Source: an uncultured Acetatifactor sp. (GTDB taxonomy: Bacteria > Bacillota > Clostridia > Lachnospirales > Lachnospiraceae). Taken from it: a stretch of DNA of 29,060 bases. Position 1 is the stretch's first letter. Every line of letters starts with the position of its first letter. The notes under the pieces were generated by a model. That model ran no database searches. It was not told the DNA's origin and saw nothing but the letters and a program-made list of their open reading frames with translations. The stretch lies in NCBI GenBank assembly GCA_910586515.1, contig CAJUGL010000019.1, positions 26,761-55,820 of the forward strand, written 5' to 3'. A program made the position numbers and the translations under genes. Positions 14,942 through 23,035 of this stretch are shown one piece after another.

Positions 14942-15220
14942 ATGCGTATTGAAGCATATAATCAGATCCAGCAGATATATAAGACAAACAAGGCCGGCAA
15001 GAGCCGCCAGACAGGAAGCGCGGTTCAGGCGGATCATCTGGAGTTCAGCAGTTTCGGGAAGGATATTCGCGCGGCTCAGGCGGCGATAGCGGCGGCTCCT
15101 GATGTGAGAGAGGATCTGGTAGCGCCCATCAGAGAGCGCGTCAAGAACGGTACCTATAATGTTGATTCCGCGACATTTGCGGAGAAGCTGCTGCGTGCGG
15201 CCAGTGACGAAATGAGGTAA
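14942..15220 (+). CDS. flgM: Anti-sigma-28 factor FlgM
   Basis: The 92-residue protein has the FlgM layout: a polar, probably disordered N-terminal half and a helical C-terminal half with DVREDLVAPIRERVKNGTYNVDSATFAEKLL, the conserved sigma-28-binding region. FlgM holds sigma-28 inactive until it is exported through the finished hook. The ATG at 14942 has GGGAGGAG eight bases upstream; a TTG-start extension at 14921 runs through that site and is rejected. It is the first gene after a sigma-28 promoter, so sigma-28 controls its own inhibitor. Confidence 0.93.
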   Translation: MRIEAYNQIQQIYKTNKAGKSRQTGSAVQADHLEFSSFGKDIRAAQAAIAAAPDVREDLVAPIRERVKNGTYNVDSATFAEKLLRAASDEMR

Positions 15221-15228
15221 GTGGTTCC

Positions 15229-15747
15229 GTGGCGAGTTTAATGGAGAATCTGATTGAGGTGCTCGGTCAGGAGAGTGAAGAATATGAAGGACTTCTGGCC
15301 TTATCCCAGAAGAAGACACGGATTATTGCAAGCGCGAATTTGGAAGATTTACAGAAAATCACGGATGATGAACAGGAAGTAGTGGGCAGGATTGCCCGTT
15401 TGGAAAAAAAGCGGACGGAAGTAACTGCGGACATTGCCAACGTGTTAAACAAGGATGTTGAAGAACTGAAGCTTTCCAATCTGATCGTGATGATGTCGCC
15501 GCGTCCCCAGGAACAGGGGAAGCTGACTGAATATCACGACAGGCTGCGGAGCGCGGCTCAGGAACTGCGCCGGGTGAACGAACAGAATAAAGAATTGCTG
15601 GAGAACGCGCTTGAGATGGTGGCATTCGAGATGAATCTGCTGCAGGCTTCCAAAGCCGCGCCGGAGACTGCGAATTACACCAAAAGCGCATACAGTTCAG
15701 GCGTCCAGATGGGTGTCGCCAGCGGAAATTTTGATGCAAAACAGTAG
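15229..15747 (+). CDS. flgN: FlgN-type flagellar export chaperone
   Basis: The 172-residue, almost fully helical and charged protein matches FlgN in size, order and composition, with long coiled-coil stretches (for example LARLEKKRTEV-like heptads and a LRRVNEQNKELLENALEM helix) and a flexible C-terminal tail. FlgN keeps the hook-associated proteins FlgK and FlgL soluble and delivers them to the export gate. The likely start is GTG at 15229, with GAGGTAAG upstream and eight bases after the flgM stop; an ATG at 15241 is the alternative. Its clients follow immediately. Confidence 0.87.
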   Translation: MASLMENLIEVLGQESEEYEGLLALSQKKTRIIASANLEDLQKITDDEQEVVGRIARLEKKRTEVTADIANVLNKDVEELKLSNLIVMMSPRPQEQGKLTEYHDRLRSAAQELRRVNEQNKELLENALEMVAFEMNLLQASKAAPETANYTKSAYSSGVQMGVASGNFDAKQ

Positions 15748-15788
15748 CCGAAAGGCGCTGTATCCTTGTAGAACGTGAGGTAAATGAT

Positions 15789-17600
15789 ATGCCGTTAATG
15801 GGTAGTTTATATATTGGGAAATCAGGATTACAGACAGGTCAGAATGCGCTGAACACCACAGCGCATAATCTTTCTAACATGGAGACCACCGGCTATGTAA
15901 GACAGCAGGTGCAGCAGTCCTCCAAGAGCTATCTTACTCTATCGATAAACGTCAGAGGCATCAGCAATCAGGAAGCGGGCCTGGGCGTTACTTATTCCAG
16001 GGTAAAACACATCAGGGATTATTTCCTCGACAAAGCATACCGCAGGGAATCCGGGCGCAGTATGTTTTATCAGGTTTCCTCCGAAGTGATGGAGGAGGTG
16101 GAGGGCCAGCTGGGCGAGATGAACGGCGAGGCTTTCCAGGGGACGCTTACGGATTACTGGACCTCTATCCAGGAGTTGGTAAAGGATCCGGCCAGCGCAG
16201 TGACCCAGGGGCTTTTTGTTCAGAGAGCGGTGGAATTCGTGCAGCGTGCGGAGGCGGTGTATGACGGACTTTCCGCCTATCAGAACAATCTGAATGCGCA
16301 GATCAAACAACAGGTTGATCTGATGAACCAATACGGAAAACAGCTGACCGTCCTGAACGAGAAAATCATGGCGATTGAGGCCGGGGGCGTGGAGCGGGCC
16401 AACGACCTGCGGGATGCCAGGGATCAGATCCTGGATGAGCTGGCGCAGATGGCGGATATTGACTTCAATGAGGATGTGAACGGCAATGTCTGGGTAAAAG
16501 TGGAGGGCATGGATTTCGTAAAGAGCGACAAGTACTATGAAATCGGACTCCATACGGACGTGAAGACCGGATTTTACACCCCGTTTTGGTATCAGAACGC
16601 CACTTACCGCACTCTGCCCAACGGCGTCAAGGAATACAATATCGACGGAGCAGAGGTATTTAAGCTTAACAAACAGATTTCAACGGATTTAAATACGGAT
16701 ATCGGCGGTTTAAAGGCCATGCTGCTGGCCCGGGGAGATCACAGGGCGGACTACACGGATATGGCCGACGCGGAAACTTACGAAGGCGTATCTCAGTCCA
16801 TTATCATGAATATGCAGGCAGAGTTCGATCAGCTGATTCATAATGTGGCAGTGAAAGTGAACGAGATTCTGGCCGCGGCGGCAGGGGTACAGACCGGCTA
16901 TCAGCAGATACAGGTAAACGGTCAGACGGTAACCCAGAAAGTTCAGTATTGCCTGGCCGAATCTGACGGCTATATGCGCAGGGACGACGGAAGCCCGATT
17001 CAGATGTTCGGCAAGAAAGGTTCCGACGGTTACCGAAAGGTGACGCTGACGGATGACATGCGGGATGCGGATGGGAATGTTCTGCTGGATGAGAACGGTA
17101 ATCCTCTTGTTCCGAAGGGCACGGAAGTCTGGATTTATAATGAAGAAAATACCGCCAATCCGGAGGCGGAGCCGGAGAGTCTTTACAGCATTAAGAATCT
17201 CCAGGTGGACGACGAGCTGGTGCAGAAGCCTTCCATGCTGGGATTCAGGCTGGCGGACGGCTCGGAAGACAAGGCCACTGTGGAGGCCTTGAGAGACGCG
17301 TTTACGGAGGAAGCCTACACGCTGAATCCTAATGTGAAGAAGCCCACTTCCTTTGTGGACTATTACGACGACCTGGTGGCGCAGGTGGCCAATTCGGGCT
17401 ATGCGTTCAGAAGCGTCTACACCAACCAGGAAAACACGGTAGATTCCATCTATGCCGCCAGAGAGCAGGTGGTGGGCGTTTCCTCGGACGAGGAGATGTC
17501 CAACATGATCAGATTCCAGAATGCATACAATGCTTCCAGCCGTTATATCAATGTCATTGACCAGATGCTGGAGCATGTGCTCAACACGCTGGGGGTATAA
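15789..17600 (+). CDS. flgK: Flagellar hook-associated protein 1 (FlgK), first paralogue
   Basis: The 603-residue protein has the axial protein ends: N-terminal LYIGKSGLQTGQNALNTTAHNLSNM with the TTGYVRQ motif that forms the D0 helix, and C-terminal SNMIRFQNAYNASSRYINVIDQMLEHVLNTLG. The coiled N-terminal region LVQRAVEFVQRAEAVY-like and LRDARDQILDELAQMADI is typical of FlgK. It forms the first of two junction layers between hook and filament. The ATG has GAGG nine bases upstream. A second, more diverged FlgK lies downstream, so the two may occupy the junction together or be used alternately. Confidence 0.93.
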   Translation: MPLMGSLYIGKSGLQTGQNALNTTAHNLSNMETTGYVRQQVQQSSKSYLTLSINVRGISNQEAGLGVTYSRVKHIRDYFLDKAYRRESGRSMFYQVSSEVMEEVEGQLGEMNGEAFQGTLTDYWTSIQELVKDPASAVTQGLFVQRAVEFVQRAEAVYDGLSAYQNNLNAQIKQQVDLMNQYGKQLTVLNEKIMAIEAGGVERANDLRDARDQILDELAQMADIDFNEDVNGNVWVKVEGMDFVKSDKYYEIGLHTDVKTGFYTPFWYQNATYRTLPNGVKEYNIDGAEVFKLNKQISTDLNTDIGGLKAMLLARGDHRADYTDMADAETYEGVSQSIIMNMQAEFDQLIHNVAVKVNEILAAAAGVQTGYQQIQVNGQTVTQKVQYCLAESDGYMRRDDGSPIQMFGKKGSDGYRKVTLTDDMRDADGNVLLDENGNPLVPKGTEVWIYNEENTANPEAEPESLYSIKNLQVDDELVQKPSMLGFRLADGSEDKATVEALRDAFTEEAYTLNPNVKKPTSFVDYYDDLVAQVANSGYAFRSVYTNQENTVDSIYAAREQVVGVSSDEEMSNMIRFQNAYNASSRYINVIDQMLEHVLNTLGV

Positions 17601-17640
17601 AGAACTGAAATGATCCGGGAAACGGATTGAACATAAAAGG

Positions 17641-17729
17641 GCAGCGCTCTTCCGCGGACCGGCGCAGTTTGGAGGACGGCTTCCGCGGGGGAGGCGTGTT
17701 CGGAAAAGACTCGTCCGGGAGAGCGCTGC
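17641..17729 (+). other. Structured spacer between the two flgK genes
   Basis: GCAGCGCTCT (17641-17650) and AGAGCGCTGC (17720-17729) are perfectly complementary and the helix can extend to about 14 bp with TCCG/CCGG-type pairs inward. The enclosed 60 or so bases are GC-rich, contain two CCGCGG blocks and two GGA motifs (TTTGGAGGACG and GGGGGAGGCG). There is no T-tract, so it is unlikely to terminate transcription. It could stabilise the flanking mRNA or bind CsrA; this is inference. Confidence 0.6.
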
Positions 17730-17753
17730 GGAATACAGAATAAGGAGAATCCT

Positions 17754-19934
17754 ATGCCATCACAATTTTTCGGCTTAAATATAGCATATACAGGGTTACT
17801 GGCCAGCAATGCTGCGCTGAATACAACGTCCAACAATATAGCCAATGTGCAGACGGAGGGCTACAGCAGGCAGCAGGTGACCCAGCAGGCCGCCAATGCC
17901 ATTCGGGTATTTCAGACTTACGGCTGTGCGGGCGCGGGCGTGGAGACGCTGACCATTGAGCGTATCCGGGATCAGTTTTATGATTCCCGCTACTGGGTGA
18001 ATAACGCCAAGGTGGGGGAGTATGATCAGAAGCAGTACTACATGGAGCAGGTGGAGTCCTACTTTGACGACAATGGTCAGAACGCGGGATTCAAGACTGT
18101 CTTTGACCAGATGATGCTCAACGGCCTGCAGACGCTGATGGACAATCCGAACGATACGGCCGCCAAGAAGCAGTTTATCGGCTATGCGGATGCGCTGGCC
18201 CAGTATTTTAACGGTGTGGCGGGGAATCTGCAGAAGGTGCAGAAAGACGTAAATCAGGAGATCAAGGCTAAGGTGGACGAAATCAATTCCCTGGCCGGAG
18301 AGATCGCTACGCTGAACAAACAGATCAATACCATAGAGATGCGGGGGTCCATGAAGGCCAACGAGCTGCGGGACAGGAGAGATCTGCTCATTGACCGCCT
18401 TTCCGAGATTGTGGACGTGGAGACTCAGGAGATGCCTGTCGCGGATCCGAACAATCCCAATCGGGAGACCGGAGGCAACCGCTTTATCCTGAAGATTGCC
18501 GGCGGGCAGGTGCTGGTGGACGGAGATGAGTACAACCGCCTGGAATGTGTAGCCAGGACCACGGACCAGAAGGTAAACCAGACGGATGTGGACGGATTGT
18601 ATGATGTATACTGGGTGAACGGGTCCAAATTCAACCTTCACAATGCCGCCATGGGCGGCGCGCTGAAAGGGCTGGTGGATTTACGGGACGGCAATAACAG
18701 CGAGTACTTTACCGGTAAGATCACGGATACCGGCAGAGTGGAAATAGATGAAAAGGATGCTGCGGGAAATCCCGTCAAGGTTACCCATGACACGGTTACC
18801 GTGGAAGTGGGAAGGCATTACCTGACGGATCTGAACAAGTGTAATCTTTCCGAGAACGGCGGCGTCATCAATCTGGGAAATCGTGAATTTTATTACGATT
18901 CCTGGGAATACAGCGTGAGCTATGATGCGGCAGGTGAGCCGGTTTACTCCTATACATTTACCCTGTCGGCATCCAAATCTGACGGCGGTCTCAACGACTC
19001 CGCGCTGACCAACGACAGAGTAGGGAAAACCGCCACCATCGGAACCAATATCTCCTATCAGGGCGTACCCTACTACATGGCGCAGATGAACGAGTGGGTG
19101 AGGACTTTTTCCCAGAAGTTCAATGATATCCTGAGGAGCGGATACTCGGGGGATGTGCCGGGAATCGATCTTTTTGCAGCCGATATGGCGGTGGAAGACG
19201 GACAGTATCTTTTTAACAATTATGTGAACGAGACACCTGAGGAGTATGTCACCAGGATGGATGAAGCCCTGAAGTTAATGGGAATACCAAATCCTCCCCA
19301 GACTCAGGCGGATAAGGATAAGGCGAAAGCTGCGTGTATTGAGGCGCTGAATGATTACCGGTATGACGCGGAATCCATAGATGCGTATAATAACAGGATC
19401 GCGAAACTGACAAAAGCGAATGCTGAATATGGGCTGGGGATGACAACCGCGGAAATTGAGGAAGCTGCCAAGCTGAAGGTATCCGTGGGCAAAAACGTCA
19501 CCGGCGGCGACAGCTACTATCTGATGACGGCCAAGAACCTGAATATTTCCGGGACGATAGAGAATGACCCGGATCGCCTTGCCAACAAAAAGAAGCCGGG
19601 AGACGGCGTGGAGCAGAATGATTTGATCAGCGAGCTGAAGGACCTGGGCACGGACAAGAGCAAAATGAGCTTCCGGGGCAGTTCTGCTTCCGAGTTCCTG
19701 CAGTGTATTCTGGGGGATGTGGCTCTGAACATGGAGCGGGCGGAGATCTTTTACCAGAGTTACAAGGATATTGCCTACAATATTGAAAGCCGCAGAATTT
19801 CCATCTCCGGCGTGGACGAGGATGAAGAAGCGGTGAATCTGGTTCGGTTTCAGAACGGTTATAATCTGGCTTCAAAAATGATTCAGACGCTGACGGAGAT
19901 CTATGACAGACTGATTCTGCAGACCGGCGTATAA
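17754..19934 (+). CDS. flgK: Flagellar hook-associated protein 1 (FlgK), second paralogue
   Basis: At 726 residues this is longer than the first FlgK. It has the conserved N-terminus FFGLNIAYTGLLASNAALN with NIANVQTEGYSRQQV and the axial C-terminus EEAVNLVRFQNGYNLASKM. The FlgK pattern of helices (KANELRDRRDLLIDRLSEIVDVET) is clear in the N-terminal third. The middle carries insertions, including a charged helical segment near residues 510-560. GGAG lies six bases before the ATG. The 153-base gap from the first flgK contains a strong stem. Two FlgK proteins in tandem, together with two flagellins, suggest the filament base may be built from more than one type of subunit. Confidence 0.9.
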   Translation: MPSQFFGLNIAYTGLLASNAALNTTSNNIANVQTEGYSRQQVTQQAANAIRVFQTYGCAGAGVETLTIERIRDQFYDSRYWVNNAKVGEYDQKQYYMEQVESYFDDNGQNAGFKTVFDQMMLNGLQTLMDNPNDTAAKKQFIGYADALAQYFNGVAGNLQKVQKDVNQEIKAKVDEINSLAGEIATLNKQINTIEMRGSMKANELRDRRDLLIDRLSEIVDVETQEMPVADPNNPNRETGGNRFILKIAGGQVLVDGDEYNRLECVARTTDQKVNQTDVDGLYDVYWVNGSKFNLHNAAMGGALKGLVDLRDGNNSEYFTGKITDTGRVEIDEKDAAGNPVKVTHDTVTVEVGRHYLTDLNKCNLSENGGVINLGNREFYYDSWEYSVSYDAAGEPVYSYTFTLSASKSDGGLNDSALTNDRVGKTATIGTNISYQGVPYYMAQMNEWVRTFSQKFNDILRSGYSGDVPGIDLFAADMAVEDGQYLFNNYVNETPEEYVTRMDEALKLMGIPNPPQTQADKDKAKAACIEALNDYRYDAESIDAYNNRIAKLTKANAEYGLGMTTAEIEEAAKLKVSVGKNVTGGDSYYLMTAKNLNISGTIENDPDRLANKKKPGDGVEQNDLISELKDLGTDKSKMSFRGSSASEFLQCILGDVALNMERAEIFYQSYKDIAYNIESRRISISGVDEDEEAVNLVRFQNGYNLASKMIQTLTEIYDRLILQTGV

Positions 19935-19981
19935 GAGAGTGCGCCCATGCCGCGCAGCGGTTCGGCGAAAAGGAGATTTCG

Positions 19982-21547
19982 ATGAGAATAACAAATAGAA
20001 TTATGCAGCGCAACAACCTGTCAAATATCAATACCAACAAGATGTACCGGGACAGATTGAGCACCCAGATGTCCAGTCAGAAGAAAATCAACAGGCCGTC
20101 AGACGATCCGGTGGTGGCTATCCGTGCGCTACGCCTTCGGAGCAATGTGACGGAGATTACACAGTATTACACGAAGAATATTCCCGATGCGGAAAGCTGG
20201 CTCAAGGTGACGGAAGACGCCCTGTCTGTGCTGGCCGGCATCATTACGAATATGGGATCTCGCTGTGATAAGGCGGTAAACAGCTACATGACTACTAACG
20301 AACGCCAGATTCTCCTGGAAGAAATGCGGAATCTGGGAGAGTCCGTTTATGCTACCGGAGACGCGGATTATGCCGGAAGATATGTGTTTACGGGATATCG
20401 CACGGATACGCCGCTGAGTTTTCTGAGCGCCAAGGAGCAGAACTATACCATAACGGAGCAGCTGGATAAGAGCGCAATTGACTCTGTGACAAAGGTAGAC
20501 ACCAAAAAGCTTCTGGATGTTAATTCCGGCAATTATGCGGATGGGGCGCATGACATAACGGAAGATGATATATCGTCAGTGGAGGTTCACCGGATCCGTC
20601 TGGCCTACGGTGACTGTTCGGACAAGGGGAATCCGCAGATAAAATTCTACGATGCGAATGGAAATGAGCAAACATGGGATAGTGCGGGGGGCATAGTGAA
20701 GACTATGCACTCTTACGATAATCCTTATGCCGAAGCAGCGAAGGATCCGGACAGTGTTATCTATGTTCCTGAGACCGGTGAGCTGCTGCTGGGGGAGAAT
20801 CGGTACAAGGAACTTATGGCTACCAAGGACAGCGATACTACAGCCACCAAGAACGAGGCGGAAATCCGGGTTACTTATGACAAGGAAAACTGGAAAAAGG
20901 GAGATCTGCGTCCCGAGCATTATTTCTATTGCAAGACCCAGGAGACGGATGCTGCCGGAAACAAAAAAGATGTAATCTATAATGATACTTACCTGACAGA
21001 GGGGGCTGAGCGTCAGTCGATTGAATATGATGTAGGCTATAACCAGACCATCAGAATAAACTCCACGGCGGACGAATGTTTCCAGCACGGTATAGGCAGA
21101 GAGGTGGACGACATTGCCAACGCCATGCAGGAAGTGCTGGATCTGGAGAATCTTCAGGTGGAACTGGAGAAAATCAGAGATTCCCTTCCCGGAGGAGATA
21201 CCAGACTGGATACTGTAGGCAAGCAGCTGGATGCCGTGAAAAAGGCGCTTACACTGGCCAAGGAAAAGGAACAGAAACTTTTTGAGCATGGCATTACGGC
21301 CTTCAAGGATTATCTGGGCAAGGCAACCCTCTGCGTTACCAACACAGGGTCCAGAAGCAGCAAGCTGGAACTGGTGAAGAACCGCACACAGAACCAGAAG
21401 ACGACTTTTGATACCCTGAAGAGCAACAACGAGGATATAGACATTACGGAAGTGGCCATCGAGCTTGAAGCGGCGGAACTGACCTATGACGCTGCGCTGA
21501 TGGCGGCGGGAAAAGTAATGCAGACCACTTTGCTGAACTTTATTTAA
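19982..21547 (+). CDS. flgL: Flagellar hook-associated protein 3 (FlgL)
   Basis: The N-terminus RITNRIMQRNNLSNIN, with LSTQMSSQKKINRPSDDPV, and the C-terminus ITEVAIELEAAELTYDAAL are the flagellin-like ends of FlgL, which forms the layer joining FlgK to the filament. At 521 residues it is much longer than the roughly 300 of typical FlgL; the extra length is a polar middle region (about residues 170-360) with many acidic residues and few cysteines. AGGAG lies six bases before the ATG. It follows the second flgK by 47 bases and precedes fliW. Confidence 0.93.
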   Translation: MRITNRIMQRNNLSNINTNKMYRDRLSTQMSSQKKINRPSDDPVVAIRALRLRSNVTEITQYYTKNIPDAESWLKVTEDALSVLAGIITNMGSRCDKAVNSYMTTNERQILLEEMRNLGESVYATGDADYAGRYVFTGYRTDTPLSFLSAKEQNYTITEQLDKSAIDSVTKVDTKKLLDVNSGNYADGAHDITEDDISSVEVHRIRLAYGDCSDKGNPQIKFYDANGNEQTWDSAGGIVKTMHSYDNPYAEAAKDPDSVIYVPETGELLLGENRYKELMATKDSDTTATKNEAEIRVTYDKENWKKGDLRPEHYFYCKTQETDAAGNKKDVIYNDTYLTEGAERQSIEYDVGYNQTIRINSTADECFQHGIGREVDDIANAMQEVLDLENLQVELEKIRDSLPGGDTRLDTVGKQLDAVKKALTLAKEKEQKLFEHGITAFKDYLGKATLCVTNTGSRSSKLELVKNRTQNQKTTFDTLKSNNEDIDITEVAIELEAAELTYDAALMAAGKVMQTTLLNFI

Positions 21548-21595
21548 GTTCCGTGTTGATCAGGAAGAACTCTGCTGTGTTAAGGAGTAGGATGA

Positions 21596-22060
21596 ATGAA
21601 AATAAACACAAAAATATTTGGGGAAATAGAAATCTCAGAGGAAAAAATCATTACTTTTCAGGATGGAATCATTGGTTTTCCTGAGTTGAAACGCTTTGCC
21701 CTGCTCCATGACGAGGAGCGGGGGACAAAGGCAGGCATACGCTTTCTTCAGTCATTGGACGAACCAGGTTTTGCCATGCCGGTGATGAATCCTCTGGACG
21801 TGAAACCGGACTATGACCCTGAGGTTGACGATGAGCTGCTGGCGGGGGCCGGCAGGATCACGCCGGAGAATCTGCTGGTGCTGGTAACCGTGTCCATTCC
21901 CGGGGACCTGACCCGCATGAGTGTAAATCTGCAGGGGCCGTTTATTATCAATACCGATGAGTACAGAGGCTGCCAGCTGATTCTGGAGAGCAGCAGCTAT
22001 CCCGTGAAATTTCCGGTCTACGAGATCCTGCAGGCGGCAAAAGGAAAGGCGGGTGCATAA
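21596..22060 (+). CDS. fliW: Flagellar assembly factor FliW
   Basis: The 154-residue protein contains the FliW core FGEIEISEEKIITFQDGI followed by IGFPELKRFALL, and the SIPGDLTRMSVNLQGPFIIN block. FliW binds CsrA without competing at the RNA site and also binds flagellin, so that flagellin export frees FliW to relieve CsrA repression. The ATG lies 12 bases after GGAG within AAGGAGTAGGATGA. The stop overlaps the leader of csrA, whose start is one base later, so both are translated together. Confidence 0.96.
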   Translation: MKINTKIFGEIEISEEKIITFQDGIIGFPELKRFALLHDEERGTKAGIRFLQSLDEPGFAMPVMNPLDVKPDYDPEVDDELLAGAGRITPENLLVLVTVSIPGDLTRMSVNLQGPFIINTDEYRGCQLILESSSYPVKFPVYEILQAAKGKAGA

Positions 22061-22061
22061 C

Positions 22062-22283
22062 ATGCTGGCATTGTCGAGGAAGAAGAATGAAGCGATCATC
22101 ATCAGCAACAATGTGGAGATAACGGTCCTGGAAGTAAAGGGCGATCAGGTCAAGATCGGCATTACTGCGCCCAAGGATGTACCCATATACCGCAAGGAAG
22201 TGTATATGCAGATTCAGGAGGCCAATAAAGAGGCCGTGAACGCGGACGGAGTGGAAGCGCTGCGGAATCTGGGGATAATGTAA
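22062..22283 (+). CDS. csrA: Carbon storage regulator CsrA
   Basis: The 73-residue protein starts MLALSRKKNEAIII and contains the CsrA core ITVLEVKGDQVKIGITAPKDV with PIYRKEVYMQI, including the arginine that contacts GGA in RNA. The N-terminal Met-Leu favours the ATG at 22062; a GTG three codons upstream is within the fliW stop region. An unusual 15-residue C-terminal tail (VNADGVEALRNLGIM) extends beyond the core. CsrA binds GGA in RNA hairpin loops, often over ribosome binding sites. The likely target, the flagellin leader, is in the same window. Confidence 0.96.
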   Translation: MLALSRKKNEAIIISNNVEITVLEVKGDQVKIGITAPKDVPIYRKEVYMQIQEANKEAVNADGVEALRNLGIM

Positions 22284-22290
22284 CGAACCG

Positions 22291-22336
22291 TAACCGGAAT
22301 GAAACCAATTTTTAGGCCATTCCGGTTAATTTTTTT
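22291..22336 (+). terminator. Terminator of the flgM-csrA operon
   Basis: TAACCGGAATG (22291-22301) pairs perfectly with CATTCCGGTTA (22318-22328), with a 16-base loop, and is followed by seven T residues. It sits directly after csrA. Its 3' arm overlaps the -35 of the next sigma-28 promoter. Confidence 0.9.
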
Positions 22337-22353
22337 CGAAAAACTTCCGATAA
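22327..22353 (+). promoter_or_regulatory. Sigma-28 promoter of the flaG-fliD-fliS operon
   Basis: TAAT (22327-22330) and TCCGATAA (22346-22353) are spaced by 15 bases, matching the sigma-28 pattern with one change in each element. The -35 lies inside the 3' arm and T-tract of the csrA terminator. Transcription would start near 22360, about 70 bases before flaG. Confidence 0.72.
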
Positions 22354-22431
22354 AACAAATAGACGCAAAGGAATATCAAGAAGCAGGATGCTTTTGATGT
22401 GCGCATACGAACATACAAGGAGGTGTGGAAC

Positions 22432-22866
22432 GTGGCAATTGAACCTATTTCAAGTGTAATGACATTCCAGGCACAGGGAAGTGTAGTGCAGAAGCCACAG
22501 GCTCCCGTGCAGTCGGAGAAGCCGGAGAACAGCAGCGCCAGCAATACGGCGGCTGTAGAGTACGTTGACAAAACCACAAGCGTGGTGGAGAACGCAAGGG
22601 AGAAGGGACAGTCCAATAACGGTGAGCAGGGACAGGACCAGCAGGCCTATCACGAGAAGGTCCGCAAGGCCGTGGAGACACTGAACAGGAAGATGTCCAA
22701 TTCCGAGGCCGTATTCGGTTTCCATGATGACACTAACCGTGTCACCATCAAGATCGTGGATAAAAGCACTAAGGAGGTCATCAAGGAGCTTCCTCCCGAG
22801 AAGACGCTGGATATGATTGCCAGGGTGTGGGAGATGGCCGGTATCCTGATTGACGAGAGAATGTGA
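22432..22866 (+). CDS. flaG: FlaG family flagellar protein
   Basis: The 144-residue protein has a variable, Gln-rich N-terminal half and the conserved FlaG domain in its C-terminal half (VETLNRKMSNSEAVFGFHD, VTIKIVDKSTKEVIKELPPE). FlaG-like proteins influence filament length or flagellin assembly, although the mechanism is uncertain. I chose GTG at 22432, with AAGGAGG six to eight bases upstream, over an ATG 33 bases earlier that lies before that site. It leads the cap operon. Confidence 0.88.
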   Translation: MAIEPISSVMTFQAQGSVVQKPQAPVQSEKPENSSASNTAAVEYVDKTTSVVENAREKGQSNNGEQGQDQQAYHEKVRKAVETLNRKMSNSEAVFGFHDDTNRVTIKIVDKSTKEVIKELPPEKTLDMIARVWEMAGILIDERM

Positions 22867-23035
22867 GCGGCAGGAGATGCTGATTCCGCGGGGGCAGTGA
22901 GCTGAAACCCAATGACTGATGCAGTCCGGGCGGCTTTACACAGGCTCAGGGAAGAAAGCTGCCGGGGCACTGCCGGCAGACAGGGGGACAGCCAGTTCCG
23001 AAGTTAAGACAGAATGCAGAAAGGATGGATGGAAT

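Noticed and set aside
22919..23035. N-terminal extension of FliD from 22919
   Set aside because: The extension is unlike FliD, spans a hairpin, and the ATG at 23036 has its own ribosome binding site and starts the conserved FliD N-terminus.
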